From: Pseudomonas sp. sp1636
GTDB taxonomy: Bacteria; Pseudomonadota; Gammaproteobacteria; Pseudomonadales; Pseudomonadaceae
Direction of reading: 5' to 3'
Assembly: GCF_030376615.1 (NCBI RefSeq)
Contig: NZ_JARRAB010000003.1
Location: forward strand, 124,001-188,000
DNA: 64,000 nucleotides
Positions 36,455 through 45,607 of this stretch are shown here, one piece after another (positions within the stretch are counted from its first letter, which is position 1; each line of letters begins with the position of its first letter). A program made the translations under genes and the position numbers. The notes beneath the pieces are model-generated. The model was not told the DNA's origin. It made no database searches and saw nothing but the letters and a program-made list of their open reading frames with translations.

Positions 36455-37072
36455 TCAGGGCAGGATCACCAGGCGGTTGGGCAGCTCGTTGCGTTCGTGG
36501 GTGGCCGGCACCTGCTGCTTGAGCTGTTCGCCGCAGGCCTGAATGCAACCGAGAAAACCTTCCAGGGTCTGGCCCTGTTTCACCCGCTGGGTGAAGTCCG
36601 CGACTATGGCCTGCCAGGTGGTGTCGGGCAGGCGGCTGGAAATGCCGCGGTCGACCAGAATCTCCACATAGTGCTCGGCCGCCGAGACGAAGATCAGCAT
36701 GCCGGTCGCCCCGCTGGTGTGGTGCAGGTTGTGTTCGAGAAACTGCCGGCGCGCCAGGTTGGAGGCGCGCCAGTGGCGCACGGCGCGCGGGATCAGCCGA
36801 GTGGTGAGCGACGGGATGCGCAGCAGCAGGCTCAAGCCGGCAAAACTCAGCCACTGCACCAGGAGCAATTCCTGGGCGCTCAGCCAGGCGCCAAAGTAAT
36901 TCGCCGCGCCAGGCACCAGCAGCGCCACCAGGCTGGCCCAGAGCAACGGAATATAGGTGTAATCGTCCGCCTGGGCCGCCAGCACCGTGACCAGCTCGGC
37001 ATCGGTCTCGCGCTCGACCGCGCTGATCGCCTGGGCGACCTGCCGTTGTTCGCTTGCACTCAATAAAGCCAT
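36455..37072 (-). CDS. TPM domain protein, membrane-bound, no signal peptide
   Basis: A 205-aa protein of the TPM-domain family. The first 30 residues are charged (MALLSASEQRQVAQAISAVERETDAELVTVLAAQ), two hydrophobic helices lie at about 40-60 and 67-90, and the C-terminal half contains SGATGMLIFVSAAEHYVEILVDRGI. It is downstream of the Gly-rich TPM protein and LemA on the same strand; this trio is a common Pseudomonas unit whose function is unknown. Confidence 0.82.
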   Translation of the reverse strand: MALLSASEQRQVAQAISAVERETDAELVTVLAAQADDYTYIPLLWASLVALLVPGAANYFGAWLSAQELLLVQWLSFAGLSLLLRIPSLTTRLIPRAVRHWRASNLARRQFLEHNLHHTSGATGMLIFVSAAEHYVEILVDRGISSRLPDTTWQAIVADFTQRVKQGQTLEGFLGCIQACGEQLKQQVPATHERNELPNRLVILP

Positions 37073-37112
37073 GGGGTCTGTCTACTCGTTGAATTCTATT
37101 CGTTGAATTGAA

Positions 37113-37841
37113 TTACCAGCCGCCGGAAGCGCCACCGCCACCGAAACCGCCGCCACCACCGCCAAACCCGCCACCGCCGCCAAAACCGCCGCGCGAACCG
37201 CCACGGCCCATCCCGGCAGCCAGTAGCCCGCCGAGCAGCAGGCCGCGCCGGCCGCCACGGCCACCGCCGATCAGGCCCATGACGATCAGCAGCAAGACGA
37301 AGAAGGGCAGCGCCTTGGGCTGTTCCTCCTGCGGCGCGGTGCTGGCCGCCATGGGCTCGCCGCCGAGCACCTGGAGGATGGCCGCCACGCCATCGCCGAT
37401 GCCCTTGGCGTAATCGCCGCGCTTGAAGGCGGGCGTGATCACCTGATTGATGATTACGGAGGATTGCGCATCGGTCAGGCGACCCTCGAGGCCATAACCG
37501 ACCTCGATGCGCAGTTTGCGTTCGTCGCGGGCGACCAGCAGCAAGGCGCCGTTGTCCTCGCCTTTCTGGCCGATGCCCCAGTGCCGGCCGAGCCGGTAGC
37601 CGAAGTCCTCGATGGCCAGCCCTTGCAGGTTCGCCAGGGTGACCACCACCAGTTGCTCGCCGCTGGCTTGTTCATGCGCCGCCAGCAGTTGGCTCAGGCG
37701 CGCTTCGGTTGGCGCATCGAGCAGTTCGGCCTGATCGACCACCCGCCCGCTGAGTGGCGGAAATTCGGGTTCTTGCGCCTGGGCCAGCCAGGCCCAGGCG
37801 CACAGCAGCAGGAACAGCGGCAGGCGTAGCGTGACGGCCAT
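37113..37841 (-). CDS. TPM domain protein (YgcG-like) with Gly-rich tail
   Basis: A 242-aa exported protein. It has a signal peptide (1-22), a TPM domain (about 30-150, LSGRVVDQAELLDAPTEARLSQLLAAHEQASGEQLVVVTL), a membrane helix (ALPFFVLLLIVMGLIGG) and a C-terminal tail of almost pure Gly/Phe repeats. The stop codon of lemA overlaps its start (37841). The domain faces the periplasm. Confidence 0.88.
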   Translation of the reverse strand: MAVTLRLPLFLLLCAWAWLAQAQEPEFPPLSGRVVDQAELLDAPTEARLSQLLAAHEQASGEQLVVVTLANLQGLAIEDFGYRLGRHWGIGQKGEDNGALLLVARDERKLRIEVGYGLEGRLTDAQSSVIINQVITPAFKRGDYAKGIGDGVAAILQVLGGEPMAASTAPQEEQPKALPFFVLLLIVMGLIGGGRGGRRGLLLGGLLAAGMGRGGSRGGFGGGGGFGGGGGGFGGGGASGGW

Positions 37842-38449
37842 CAGAATTTCACTTCGGGCGCTTTTTCCGCCGCGGGCGCAGTCGCTTCGAAGTTCTCGCG
37901 CAGCGGCATGTCGCTGTACATCAGGCTATGCCAGATGCGCCCGGGAAAGGTGCGGATCTCGGTGTTGTAGCGCTCGACCGCGGCGATGAAATCGCGCCGG
38001 GCCACCGCGATGCGGTTTTCCGTGCCTTCCAGCTGGGATTGCAACGCCAGAAAATTCTGGTTGGACTTCAGCTCCGGGTAACGCTCGGAGACCGCCATCA
38101 AACGGCTCAAGGCGCCGCTGAGTTGCTCCTGGGCCTGCTGGAACTGGCGCATTTTTTCCGGTTGATCCAGGGTGCTGGCGTCCACCTGGATGGAGGTGGC
38201 CTTGGCTCGCGCCTCGACCACCGCCACCAGAGTGTCCTGCTCCTGCCGGGCGAAGCCTTTGACGGTTTCCACCAGATTGGGAATCAGGTCGGCACGCCGC
38301 TGGTACTGGTTCTCCACCTGGGACCAGGCGGCTTTGACTTGTTCGTCGTAGCTGGGGATGTTGTTGATGCCGCAGCCGCTGAGCAGCGCCGCCATGACCA
38401 ACAAGGCCGCCACGCGCGCGCCGAATCCGTATCGCGATGTCATTTGCAT
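37841..38449 (-). CDS. lemA: LemA family lipoprotein
   Basis: A 202-aa LemA-family protein with a lipobox (LLVMAALLSGC, Cys about 26). The helical LemA core follows: SYDEQVKAAWSQVENQYQRRADLIPNLVETVKGF, YPELKSNQNFLALQSQLEGTENRIAVARRDFIAAVERYN. It is the first gene of the lemA-TPM-TPM operon and is divergent from rhlE. The function is unknown; it is not the unrelated LemA/GacS sensor kinase. Confidence 0.9.
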   Translation of the reverse strand: MQMTSRYGFGARVAALLVMAALLSGCGINNIPSYDEQVKAAWSQVENQYQRRADLIPNLVETVKGFARQEQDTLVAVVEARAKATSIQVDASTLDQPEKMRQFQQAQEQLSGALSRLMAVSERYPELKSNQNFLALQSQLEGTENRIAVARRDFIAAVERYNTEIRTFPGRIWHSLMYSDMPLRENFEATAPAAEKAPEVKF

Positions 38450-38613
38450 GATCCGTTGATTTCCGTTCAGTCATGAATGATAGACGCTCACCCTACCTGT
38501 CCCCCGGCCCATAAGCCAATCGCGTCCCCGCGCAACAGAAACGCGATGGCCGGTTCCGGGCAGGGTAAACTGCGCGCATTCGCCTATTAGTCTCCCTGTT
38601 CTGGTTGCCCTCT

Positions 38614-39951
38614 ATGACCTTCGCTTCCCTCGGCCTGATCGACCCTCTGCTGCGTACCCTCGACGGCCTCGGCTATGCCACCCCCACCCCGGTGCAGGCC
38701 CAGGCCATCCCGGCGATCCTGAAAGGCCTCGACCTGATGGCCGCGGCGCAGACCGGCACCGGCAAGACCGCCGGTTTCGCCCTGCCGCTGTTGCAGCGCT
38801 TGATGATGGAAGGGCCGGTGGTGGCCAGCAACTCGGTGCGCGCCCTGGTGCTGGTGCCGACCCGCGAGCTGGCCGAGCAGGTGCAGCAGAGCTTTCTGAC
38901 CTACGGGCAAGACCTGCCGCTGCGCAGCTACGCGGTGTACGGCGGGGTCAGCATCAACCCGCAGATGATGAAGCTGCGCAAGGGCCTCGACGTGCTGGTC
39001 GCCACCCCCGGCCGGCTGCTCGACCTGTATCGGCAGAACGCGGTCAAGTTCAACCAGCTGCAGGTGCTGGTGCTCGACGAGGCCGACCGCATGCTCGACC
39101 TGGGCTTCGCCCGCGAGCTGCAGGACGTATTCGCCGCGCTGCCGAAGAAACGCCAGACCCTGCTGTTCTCCGCGACCTTCTCCGAAGCCATCCGCGGCAT
39201 GGCCGGCGAGATGCTGCACGAGCCGCTGAGCATCTCGGTCAGCCCGCGCAACGCCGCGGCCAAGTCGGTCAAGCAGTGGCTGATCCCGGTGGACAAGAAG
39301 CGCAAGAGCGAACTGTTCCTGCACCTGTACCAGAGCAAGCGCTGGAGCCAGGCGCTGGTGTTCGTCAAGACCCGCAAGGGCGTCGACGAGCTGGAAGGCG
39401 AGTTGCAGCGCCACGGCATCAGCGCCGACGCGATCCACGGCGACAAGCCCCAGGCGACCCGCCAGCGCGCCCTGCAACGCTTCAAGGATGGCGAGATCAA
39501 GGTGCTGGTGGCCACCGACGTGGCGGCTCGCGGCCTGGACATCGACGACCTGCCGCTGGTGGTCAACTTCGACCTGCCGATCGTCGCCGAAGACTACGTG
39601 CACCGTATCGGCCGTACCGGTCGCGCTGGCGCCACCGGCCAGGCGGTGTCGCTGGTGTGTGCCGACGAGGTGCAGCACCTGTCGGCCATCGAGACTCTGA
39701 TCCAGCAGGTCCTGCAACGCGTCGACGAGGCGGACTTCATCCCCGACCACAGGGTGCCGCTGACCCTGGCCGGCGGCCAGGTGGTGAAGAAACCGAAGAA
39801 AGCCAAGAAGCCCAAAGTGGTCGGCGCCGGCAAATCCGCCAGCCTCGGCCGCTGGCTGGAAAGCGACGAAGCCGCCGCGCCTGCGGTCAAGGCCGTGCGC
39901 AAGGTGCCGAGCTTCGGCGGCAAACCGGCCAAGGGCGGCAGAAAAGCGTAG
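38614..39951 (+). CDS. rhlE: DEAD-box RNA helicase, RhlE type
   Basis: A 445-aa ATP-dependent RNA helicase. It has the Q motif (TPTPVQAQAIPAIL), motif I AQTGTGKTAGF, PTRELAEQ, motif II DEAD at about 151-154, SATF, and motif VI HRIGRTGRAGATG. The tail is basic (KKPKKAKKPK..KGGRKA), for RNA contact. The ATG at 38614 opens with MTFASLGL, normal for RhlE proteins. Confidence 0.93.
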   Translation: MTFASLGLIDPLLRTLDGLGYATPTPVQAQAIPAILKGLDLMAAAQTGTGKTAGFALPLLQRLMMEGPVVASNSVRALVLVPTRELAEQVQQSFLTYGQDLPLRSYAVYGGVSINPQMMKLRKGLDVLVATPGRLLDLYRQNAVKFNQLQVLVLDEADRMLDLGFARELQDVFAALPKKRQTLLFSATFSEAIRGMAGEMLHEPLSISVSPRNAAAKSVKQWLIPVDKKRKSELFLHLYQSKRWSQALVFVKTRKGVDELEGELQRHGISADAIHGDKPQATRQRALQRFKDGEIKVLVATDVAARGLDIDDLPLVVNFDLPIVAEDYVHRIGRTGRAGATGQAVSLVCADEVQHLSAIETLIQQVLQRVDEADFIPDHRVPLTLAGGQVVKKPKKAKKPKVVGAGKSASLGRWLESDEAAAPAVKAVRKVPSFGGKPAKGGRKA

Positions 39952-40018
39952 GGCCGACGAGGAACGTGCGATCCGTAGGGTGTCACTCGCCGCAGGCAGT
40001 GCACCGGTGGTTCACTGG

Positions 40019-40065
40019 CGCGGCGCAAAGCCGGCGGGCTGTCGCTGCGCTCCGAACGGATCGCC
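40019..40065 (-). repeat. Dispersed intergenic repeat, copy 2
   Basis: The complement of this segment matches 26127-26202 with few changes and without the 29-base insertion. It lies between the convergent rhlE and flavoprotein genes. Confidence 0.75.
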
Positions 40066-40077
40066 GCCCGTAGGGCG

Positions 40078-41316
40078 TCATTCGATTTGCAACCACTCCA
40101 GCATGCCCAGCCCCGCCGTCCGGCCGCTGGCGAAGCAGGCGGTGAGCAGGTAGCCGCCGGTCGGCGCCTCCCAGTCGAGCATCTCGCCGGCGCAGAACAC
40201 CCCGGCCAGTTGCTTGAGCATCAGCCGCCGATCCAGCGCCTCGAAGGGCACGCCGCCGGCCGTGCTGATGGCCTCGTCCAGCGGCCGCGGCCTGACCAGG
40301 GTCAGCGGCAGCGCCTTGAGCGCGGCGGCCAGGCGCGCCGGGTCGGCGAAACAGTCGGCGGTTGCCAGTTCGCGCAGCAGCGCGGCCTTGACTCCGTCGA
40401 TGCCGACCTGGCGGTGCAGGTGCTTGGCCAGCGAGTGCGAGCCGCGCGGCTTGGCCAGCGCGGCTTGCAGCTTGGCCAACGGGCGCTGCGGCAGCAGGTC
40501 GAGATGGAGGGTGGCGCTACCCTGGAGGTTGATCCGCTCGCGGATCGGCGCCGACAGGGCATAGATCAGGCTGCCTTCGACGCCGCCCGCGGTGAGGACG
40601 AACTCGCCCTGGCGTGGCGCTTCGTCATCCAGGCGCAGGCTGACGTTCTTCAGCGGCGCGCCGGCGAACTTGCCCTGCAGCAACGGGCTCCAGCCGGCCA
40701 CCTCGAAACCGCAGTTACTCGCCTGCAGCGGCGCGATCGCGACCCCGTGCGCCTGCAGCAGCGGCACCCAGGCGCCGTCGGAACCGAGCCGCGGCCAGCT
40801 GGCGCCGCCCAGGGCCAGCAGGGTGGCATCGGCGTGCACGGCGGTTTCGCCGGTGGCAGTGGCGAGGCGCAGGGCGCCGCCGGCCGTCCAGCCCAGCCAG
40901 CGCTGGCGGGTGTGAATAGTGACGCCCAGTTCGCGCAGGCGCTTGAGCCAGGCGCGCAGCAGCGGCGCGGCCTTCATGTCGGTAGGGAAGACCCGCCCCG
41001 AGGTGCCGACGAAGGTGGCGATGCCCAGGCCGTGAATCCAGGCGCGCAAGGCGTCGGCATCGAATTCGGCGAGCAGCCGGGCGAGCTCCTCGCGGCGCTC
41101 GCCGTAGCGCGAGATAAACGCCTCCTTGGCCTCGGAGTGGGTGATGTTCATCCCGCCCACCCCGGCCAGGAGGAACTTGCGCCCGACCGAAGGCATGGCG
41201 TCATACAGCTCGACCCTGACGCCGGCCAGCGCCAGCACCTCGGCCGCCATCAGCCCGGACGGGCCGCCGCCGATGATAGCGACGCGAGGGGCGGTGTGCT
41301 GGGCCGAGTCGGTCAT
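40078..41316 (-). CDS. HI0933-like flavoprotein (NAD(P)/FAD oxidoreductase, TIGR03862 type)
   Basis: A 412-aa FAD protein of the HI0933/BaiN family. The dinucleotide fold is VAIIGGGPSGLMAAEVLALAGVRVELYDA (residues 11-39), followed by the family motif GRKFLLAGVGGMNITHSE. The C-terminal FAD-binding motif is AGEMLDWEAPTGGYLLTACFASGRTAG. The start at 41316 (MTDSAQ) is placed at the beginning of the homologous part. The reaction is unknown. Confidence 0.9.
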   Translation of the reverse strand: MTDSAQHTAPRVAIIGGGPSGLMAAEVLALAGVRVELYDAMPSVGRKFLLAGVGGMNITHSEAKEAFISRYGERREELARLLAEFDADALRAWIHGLGIATFVGTSGRVFPTDMKAAPLLRAWLKRLRELGVTIHTRQRWLGWTAGGALRLATATGETAVHADATLLALGGASWPRLGSDGAWVPLLQAHGVAIAPLQASNCGFEVAGWSPLLQGKFAGAPLKNVSLRLDDEAPRQGEFVLTAGGVEGSLIYALSAPIRERINLQGSATLHLDLLPQRPLAKLQAALAKPRGSHSLAKHLHRQVGIDGVKAALLRELATADCFADPARLAAALKALPLTLVRPRPLDEAISTAGGVPFEALDRRLMLKQLAGVFCAGEMLDWEAPTGGYLLTACFASGRTAGLGMLEWLQIE

Positions 41317-41488
41317 GGCATGGGCTAATCGTGGCGGGAGAGGGCGCATTCTACCCGAGGCCGGTCTGCGCGGCATGCCGCAGGCCGGTGGATAGTCGCG
41401 TGGAGGTTTGACGGTTTCGGTGCAGCAACCGAACGCCGTAGGCTGGCGTTGAGCGCAGCGGTACCCATCACCACATGCCGCTGACGCG

Positions 41489-41701
41489 TCAGCGTGGTTG
41501 GTCTTCCGGCTTTTTCGTTGCCTCTGGCGCCTCGATATCCCAGTCGCCGATCAGGTGCCAATCCTCGCCGAGCATCTCGGCCGGGTGCATGGTGCGGTCG
41601 GCGCCATTGCCGCAGGCCAGCGAGCCTGCCGGACAATACCTGTCGCAGCCCCAGCAAATACGCTCGGGATGTTTGGGCTGTAAGGGAAACTTCTTGGCCA
41701 T
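41489..41701 (-). CDS. DUF3079 family protein
   Basis: A 70-aa protein starting MAKKFPLQPKHPERICWGCD. It has a cysteine cluster (CWGCDRYCPAGSLACG) that could bind zinc or an iron-sulfur cluster, and GEDWHLIGDWDI near the end. It matches DUF3079, small proteins of unknown function in pseudomonads and burkholderias. Confidence 0.85.
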   Translation of the reverse strand: MAKKFPLQPKHPERICWGCDRYCPAGSLACGNGADRTMHPAEMLGEDWHLIGDWDIEAPEATKKPEDQPR

Positions 41702-41765
41702 GTTCGCCCCCTGAGGGTTGCTGTGGCGGTCGCGACCAGACTACTCCGGTTGCGGCAAGCAGCGC

Positions 41766-41779
41766 TTGATCCCACGCAA
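41766..41779. promoter_or_regulatory. Possible Anr/Dnr (FNR-type) box
   Basis: TTGAT-CCCA-CGCAA matches TTGAT-N4-ATCAA at 8 of 10 positions and lies 131 bases ahead of the NosR-like gene. nosR genes are commonly under Anr/Dnr control, which makes it plausible, but two mismatches leave doubt. Confidence 0.35.
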
Positions 41780-41909
41780 GAAGCTGAAGCGCCGAGGCGC
41801 GGGCCTTTCTACGACTGAAGTAGCGCTCTACCTACCGGCAAGTCGCATGGCGCTCAGCGGTGCGCTGGATAGCATGGCTGCAGAGGGACAAAACTGACGA
41901 GGCGTCGCC

Positions 41910-44039
41910 ATGCCATCCTGTTTCAGCCGCTTTGCCTGCTTGCGAGTGCTCTTGCTGGCGTGCGCGCTGCTCAGCCAGCCGCTGGCCGCCGAGGCGTTGC
42001 AGGACGAGATCCAGCAGCTGTTCCCGAAAGCCACGCGCATCGAGCCCAAGCAGGAGGCGCCGCCGGTCTACAGCGTCTACCAGCTCGACGAACTGCTCGG
42101 CTACGCCTTCGAGTCCAGCGACTACTCCAGCCTGCAGGGCTTCTCCGGCAAACCCATACGGCTGCTCATCGGCATGGATCTGCAGGGCGTGCTGGCCGGG
42201 GTGCGGGTGCTCGAACACCACGAGCCGGTGTTTCTCTATGGCCTGGGGGTGCAGCCGCTGCTGGACTTCGTCGAGCAATACCGGCAGCAGCCCATCAGCC
42301 GGCCGATCATCGTCGGCGGCCGGCGCGCGGACAGCGCCGATGGCGAATCGGTCACCCAGTTCGACGGCGTCAGCAAGGCCACGGTGTCGGTGGTGATTCT
42401 CAATGAAACCGTGCTGCAAGCGGCGCTGAGCGTCGCCCGGCAACTGCTCGAAGGCTTCGCCAGCGACCCGCTGGCCACGCCGAAAAGCGATCTCTACCAG
42501 CCCATGGACTGGCAGCGCCTGCTGGACAACGGCTATGTCCAGCACTGGACGCTGGATCGCGAGGAAGTCGAGGCGCAACTGGGGTATCCGCTGAGCGACT
42601 ACGGCGAACTCGACCTGGCGGATGAACGCGCGCCCTTCAGCGAACTGTATTTCGCCTACCTCAACGCCCCGAGCATGGGCCGCAACCTGCTCGGCGAGGC
42701 CGGTTTACACAAGCTCAATGAAGAATTGCAACCCGGCGAGCAGGCGCTGCTGGTGATGTCCAGCGGCCTGTATCGGCATGTCCCGGCCGATTTCACCCCG
42801 GCGACGGCGCCCAGCCGCCTGGTGCTGATGCAACACGGCCAGGCCATCGAACTGTACGACATGGACTTCAATAACGGCGAGGTGCTGGAGATGCTCGCCA
42901 CGCCGCTGGCGAATGTCGACGCGCATATCTTTCGGATCAAGACCCACGCCGCCTTCAACCCGGCGCAACCCGCCGCCCTGCAACTGAACGTCAGCCTGCG
43001 GCGCAATCATCTGGTGGAAAGCAGCACGCACTTCACCCGGGAGTTTCAACTCGACGAGCAACTGTTCGATATCCAGGAGGCTGTCGCCGCCGTCAAACCG
43101 GTGCCGATCTGGCTGCGCATGTGGCAGGAACGCATGTGGCAGATTGCCCTGCTGGTCGGGGCGCTGATCCTGCTGAGCGGCGTGTTCATCTTCCAGCAGC
43201 GCATCAGCGCGCACAGCCGCGGCTTTCACCTGTTGCGCGGCGGTTTTCTGCTGTTCACCCTGGGCTTTATCGGGCTCTACGCCCAGGCCCAGCTATCGGT
43301 GGTGAATGTCTTCACCCTGCTGCTGACCCTGCGGGACGACTTCGATATCCGCATCTTCCTGATGGATCCGCTGATCTTCATCCTCTGGAGCTTCACCTTC
43401 GTCAGCCTGTTCATCTGGGGCCGTGGCCTGTTCTGCGGCTGGCTCTGCCCCTTTGGCGCCCTGCAGGAAATGCTCGGCTGGGTGGCCAAGGGCCTGCGGA
43501 TCAAACAATGGAAAGTCTCCGAGCGCAGCCACCTGCGCCTGCAAAAGCTCAAATATGCAATTCTGCTCGGCCTGCTGCTCACGGCTTTCTACTCCCTGAG
43601 CCTGGCCGAGCGCCTGGCCGAAGTGGAACCCTTCAAGACCTCGATCACCCTGTTCTTCGTGCGCAGCTGGCCGTTCGTGCTCTACGCCGTGATCCTGCTC
43701 GGCCTGGGCCTGTTCGTGCACAAGTTCTATTGCCGTTACCTCTGCCCGCTTGGCGCCGGCCTGGCCATGCTCGGCAAGTTCCACCTGTTCGCCTGGCTCA
43801 AGCGCATCGACGCCTGCGGCAAGCCCTGCCAGCACTGCAAGAACCACTGCGAGATCGGCGCCATCGAACGCGATGGCCGCATCGACTACGACGAGTGCAT
43901 CCAGTGCCTGGAATGCATCGTGATCCTCAACGACGACGACCAGTGCGTGGCCAGCATCAGCGCGCGCAAAAAAGCAGAAAGGGCCAACAGGCAGCCAGGC
44001 CGCGACCGGATTATCGCGACCGATTGGTTGCCGGGCTGA
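41910..44039 (+). CDS. NosR/NirI family membrane iron-sulfur flavoprotein (orphan)
   Basis: A 709-aa protein with the NosR layout. A signal peptide (1-27) precedes a periplasmic FMN-binding domain (about 60-200) and membrane helices from about 411 onward. Two cytoplasmic CxxxCP-type motifs are present (CGWLCPFGAL and CRYLCPLGAG). The C-terminal ferredoxin-like clusters are CGKPCQHCKNHCEIGAI and CIQCLECIVILNDDDQC. The covalent FMN site expected as S/T-G-A-T reads SKAT here (FDGVSKATVSVVILNE). No nosZDFYL or nir genes are in the window, so its partner reductase is elsewhere or it serves another electron-transfer task. Confidence 0.85.
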   Translation: MPSCFSRFACLRVLLLACALLSQPLAAEALQDEIQQLFPKATRIEPKQEAPPVYSVYQLDELLGYAFESSDYSSLQGFSGKPIRLLIGMDLQGVLAGVRVLEHHEPVFLYGLGVQPLLDFVEQYRQQPISRPIIVGGRRADSADGESVTQFDGVSKATVSVVILNETVLQAALSVARQLLEGFASDPLATPKSDLYQPMDWQRLLDNGYVQHWTLDREEVEAQLGYPLSDYGELDLADERAPFSELYFAYLNAPSMGRNLLGEAGLHKLNEELQPGEQALLVMSSGLYRHVPADFTPATAPSRLVLMQHGQAIELYDMDFNNGEVLEMLATPLANVDAHIFRIKTHAAFNPAQPAALQLNVSLRRNHLVESSTHFTREFQLDEQLFDIQEAVAAVKPVPIWLRMWQERMWQIALLVGALILLSGVFIFQQRISAHSRGFHLLRGGFLLFTLGFIGLYAQAQLSVVNVFTLLLTLRDDFDIRIFLMDPLIFILWSFTFVSLFIWGRGLFCGWLCPFGALQEMLGWVAKGLRIKQWKVSERSHLRLQKLKYAILLGLLLTAFYSLSLAERLAEVEPFKTSITLFFVRSWPFVLYAVILLGLGLFVHKFYCRYLCPLGAGLAMLGKFHLFAWLKRIDACGKPCQHCKNHCEIGAIERDGRIDYDECIQCLECIVILNDDDQCVASISARKKAERANRQPGRDRIIATDWLPG

Positions 44040-44240
44040 TGGCGCGGCACGGTCGCTGTGCCGAGTCAGGCATGGAGCGGCGCTGGCCGTGGCAGGGAAG
44101 GGCTGCAAGCGACCCAGCAGGTCACGTTCTGGGTTGAAATGAGCTTGCCGCTAAATTGCGCGATTGCGTTATTGCTCGCCATCAGCCATGCGCTTGGTCA
44201 TACGCTGTCAATAATGAATCGCCGGATTCGAATCATCGAT

Positions 44241-44272
44241 AAAAGAAGACCCCACATCGTGGGGCCTTCTTT
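44241..44272. terminator. Bidirectional Rho-independent terminator
   Basis: GAAG-A-CCCCAC / GTGGGG-C-CTTC (44245-44269) with TTT after it on the plus strand and TTTT on the minus strand. It serves the convergent NosR-like and 44291 genes. Confidence 0.85.
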
Positions 44273-44290
44273 CATTGCCGAGCCATTAAA

Positions 44291-45022
44291 TCAAAGCGAC
44301 TGCAAAGAAATGCTCGCGCTTTGAGAGTTTTGCTGGCTATCGGCATCCATCCATACCCACTGGGTACCGTCACCTTGCAGATTGCTGGAGATACTCTGGA
44401 TCTGCGTAGCGGTGATGGTGACGGCCCCGGCTTCCTTGGCGGTAGGTCCCATGGCGGTGACTTGGCCGGAGAGCAGGCCGTTCGAGGTTTCATTCACCAC
44501 GATCACGACGGCCTTGTCCTCGCGGAACTGGCACGAGATGAATTGGGTGATTGCACTGGTGATCGTCAGGTTCATCCACTTCGACGGAGGTACCGCGTAG
44601 TAACGGCTGTACTTGTTGAACGGATACTGTTCGCCGTTGTCGTTCAACTTGGAGTTGGACAGGCCCTTGGTGTTGGTCGGCATACTGACACTGCCTAACC
44701 AGACTTCCACTTGAGCGATGCCGCTGTTGCTAGGCAGTGAAACCGAGATGGTTTGAGTATCAGTACCCGAGACAAAGCCCAGCGATGCCAGGCCTGCATT
44801 GGCCGTGGTGCCGGGAACAGTGATCGTGGCGGGTGGCTGGCTATTGCTCCAAACCACATTCACGGCAGCGTTATTGTCACTTCCCGCAGAGTTGTAGATA
44901 AATATCCCATAGAGCTGGCCTGGACGAAGTGTGGTACAGGTCGCTGTATCCCCTGCTTCGAGAGTAATGCGTTGCCCACCGTTCCAGTTAGTTTGAGATG
45001 TTGCGATAGCGAAGCTTTCCAT
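44291..45022 (-). CDS. Unrecognised 243-aa protein
   Basis: Begins MESFAIATSQTNWNGGQRITLEAGDTATC. It is rich in Ser/Thr/Asn/Gln and beta-branched residues, with no signal peptide and no membrane segment; only two cysteines. Segments such as QVEVWLGSVSMPTNTKGLSNSKLNDNGEQYP and KWMNLTITSAITQFISCQFREDKAVVIVVNETS suggest a beta-sandwich-like fold, possibly a binding or structural protein; this is a composition-based guess. It has a good ribosome-binding site (AAGAAGGGA) and a strong terminator, so it is probably a real single-gene unit. Slightly AT-richer than the core. Confidence 0.65.
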   Translation of the reverse strand: MESFAIATSQTNWNGGQRITLEAGDTATCTTLRPGQLYGIFIYNSAGSDNNAAVNVVWSNSQPPATITVPGTTANAGLASLGFVSGTDTQTISVSLPSNSGIAQVEVWLGSVSMPTNTKGLSNSKLNDNGEQYPFNKYSRYYAVPPSKWMNLTITSAITQFISCQFREDKAVVIVVNETSNGLLSGQVTAMGPTAKEAGAVTITATQIQSISSNLQGDGTQWVWMDADSQQNSQSASISLQSL

Positions 45023-45601
45023 TTTAGAAGTCCCTTCTTTTCCTGATTAAGTACGATCCGCGCAGCGAGGTATCTACCTCCGCTTCACGTGGAAGGGAGA
45101 TTAGCCCCCCGTGCTATTCTCGCCTTTCGATATCTAGATTTATTGGCTATGAATCGGAGAGGTTTTAATGCGGACTGATCTACAGTTGGTTAGGCATACG
45201 GATCATTGCCGTTGAGCCGCGCTGAGCGTTTACGGGCGTTTGCAGTGGTCGAGCCGATCTGAAAATACAGGGGTTAGTGGCCTGATCGATTAACCCGTTT
45301 ATCCATGGATTCAAGTCTGTCCGCAACCTTAGTAGGAGGCCGCGCCCGCTCTCGAAAGTGCTCCCTGCATTTTCTCTACCTCCCCCATCCATGTGGGTGA
45401 TCTTCGTGGTCGATTGAACGCTTGGCCCCCGTTGCGCGAATTACAGGGCGGTAACGCCCAGCACAGGTCGGAAATACGAATGCAACCGCACTGACGACAG
45501 GGCTGGGAAGCGTTACTCACTGCTTGTGGGGAGGGGCCATATAGGAAGATACGATCTACCACATAGACACGGTTGAGTGTTCGTATGCAAGTGTGCAGTT
45601 G
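45023..45601. other. Non-coding stretch at the edge of the cassette array
   Basis: 579 bases. I see no convincing gene. The promoter of the 44291 gene must lie at its left end; the right end carries the half attC-like site. The centre (45300-45500) has short open frames without any recognisable family and may be a degraded repeat. Confidence 0.4.
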
Positions 45602-45607
45602 TTAGGC
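45585..45607 (-). other. Half attC-like site (GCCTAAC end only)
   Basis: Read on the minus strand, GCCTAACAACTGCACAC begins inside the stop codon of the gene at 45602. GCCTAAC is a perfect RYYYAAC (R'') box of an integron attC. No GTTRRRY partner is found within 150 bases, so the site seems truncated at the array's end. Confidence 0.5.

Noticed and set aside
37084..37264. Tandem GCCACCGCC repeats as a separate repeat element
   Set aside because: They encode the Gly-rich tail of the TPM protein and need no other explanation.
45329..45562. Minus-strand 77-codon frame in the gap at 45.0-45.6 kb
   Set aside because: No ribosome-binding site, family or supporting context; may be part of a degraded repeat.
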